From: Paeniglutamicibacter sp. Y32M11
Lineage (GTDB): Bacteria; Actinomycetota; Actinomycetes; Actinomycetales; Micrococcaceae
Direction: 5' to 3'
Length of the DNA stretch: 64,000 nucleotides
Assembly (NCBI RefSeq): GCF_019285735.1
Contig: NZ_CP079107.1
Location: 1,612,001-1,676,000, forward strand
Shown here piece after piece: positions 63,730-64,000 of this stretch. How positions within the stretch are numbered: position 1 is the first letter of the stretch; each line of letters starts with the position of its first letter. A program made the translations under genes and the position numbers. The notes under the pieces are model-generated. The model did no database searches, was not told the origin of the DNA, and saw nothing but the letters and a program-made list of their open reading frames with translations.

Positions 63730-64000
63730 GAGCCGAAGCCCGGTTGGCTTGCCGCTAATTCGGCGAGCCAACGTTTGGTGTCTCGTGGTCGGACAAATCG
63801 TTTCACCCGATCGGTACCCAACCGATTTTCAAGCTCCACCATGCTCCGGCGCTTGGCAGCAAAGCTCTTGAAATGCCAGAGCAGAATGGACTTTTTGCCA
63901 ACGGTTCGTTTCCACGTTTCAATGTTTCCGTTGCACACCAATTCGCGTCGCATGATCCGTTTGACGGTGCGCAATAAAAGTCGAAACAGCGAGATCGCGC
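63726..64000 (-). CDS. P-loop NTPase/adenylate kinase-like protein, C-terminal part
   Basis: The frame is open to the window edge, so the 5' end (and the P-loop) lies outside. The visible C-terminal 91 residues (MRRELVCNGNIETWKRTVG, KSILLWHFKSF, RPRDTKRWLAELA) match the distal half of small nucleotide kinases of the topology-modulation/FLAR type found in actinobacteria. A catalytic assignment cannot be made without the missing part. Confidence 0.65.
   Translation of the reverse strand, partial: AISLFRLLLRTVKRIMRRELVCNGNIETWKRTVGKKSILLWHFKSFAAKRRSMVELENRLGTDRVKRFVRPRDTKRWLAELAASQPGFGS

Noticed and set aside
1-64000. CRISPR array, prophage or conjugative module
   Set aside because: No regularly spaced direct repeats, no phage structural or integrase genes and no transfer genes were seen in the window.

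Overview
The window looks like ordinary chromosome of a Gram-positive actinobacterium of the Micrococcaceae (Arthrobacter / Glutamicibacter / Paeniglutamicibacter type). Reasons: moderately high GC, actinobacterial marker genes (DUF3000 beside RNase D, DUF6421 beside an SDR, HGxxPAAW-type and Trp-associated membrane proteins inside a trp operon, a PdtaR-type ANTAR regulator, a TIGR03085-type protein next to hisI), several TANNNT -10 boxes 6-7 nt before a start codon (leaderless transcripts), and tRNA genes mostly without an encoded CCA. The genus is inferred, not proven.

Layout. 1-9.5 kb (mostly minus strand): a fadB-fadA-type beta-oxidation pair, RNase D, DUF3000, threonine aldolase, an SDR, DUF6421 and MsrB. 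9.6-15.8 kb: alpha/beta hydrolase, YbaK-type deacylase, sulfurtransferase-SufE pair, zapE, a BenE-type transporter and a small MT0933-like protein. 16.0-17.3 kb: a complete IS1249/IS256-type insertion sequence with an 8-bp target duplication. 17.5-18.2 kb: a six-gene tRNA cluster (Gly-Cys-Val-Gly-Val-Gly in transcription order). 18.4-27.7 kb (plus): a PD-(D/E)XK-like protein, then def-fmt-rsmB-rpe, an FMN riboswitch and the riboflavin operon ribM-ribD-ribE-ribBA-ribH, closed by a strong terminator. 27.7-32.4 kb: an accessory stretch with a RibD-C/DHFR-like reductase, a GNAT, an MFS exporter divergent from a ClpX-type zinc-finger/HTH regulator across two tandem operators, a TPR protein and a DinB-like protein. 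32.9-35.7 kb: hisE-hisG-hisF-GNAT. 35.7-41.3 kb: a TetR-controlled cassette (agmatine deiminase, frameshifted APC permease, large amidase) lying between hisF and hisI. 41.3-49.1 kb: TIGR03085 protein, then hisI-trpE-membrane protein-HGxxPAAW protein-trpC-trpB-trpA-lgt. 49.2-57.2 kb: gltB-gltD and pyk. 57.3-64 kb: RidA, tRNA-Leu, PdtaR-like regulator, aldose epimerase, VOC protein, YciO-type protein, PiT phosphate transporter with a small partner, a second RibD-C/DHFR-like reductase, and a 5'-truncated P-loop NTPase at the edge.

Most of the window is core metabolism: formyl-Met initiation/processing (def, fmt), flavin synthesis under FMN control, histidine and tryptophan synthesis, ammonia assimilation (gltBD) and glycolysis (pyk). 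The accessory material worth a second look is the zinc-finger regulator/MFS pair with twin operators, the agmatine cassette with tandem TetR operators and a broken permease, the intact IS beside the tRNA cluster, and the predicted Shine-Dalgarno sequestration downstream of the FMN riboswitch. I saw no CRISPR array, prophage or conjugative module, and no clear candidate for a wholly new system.
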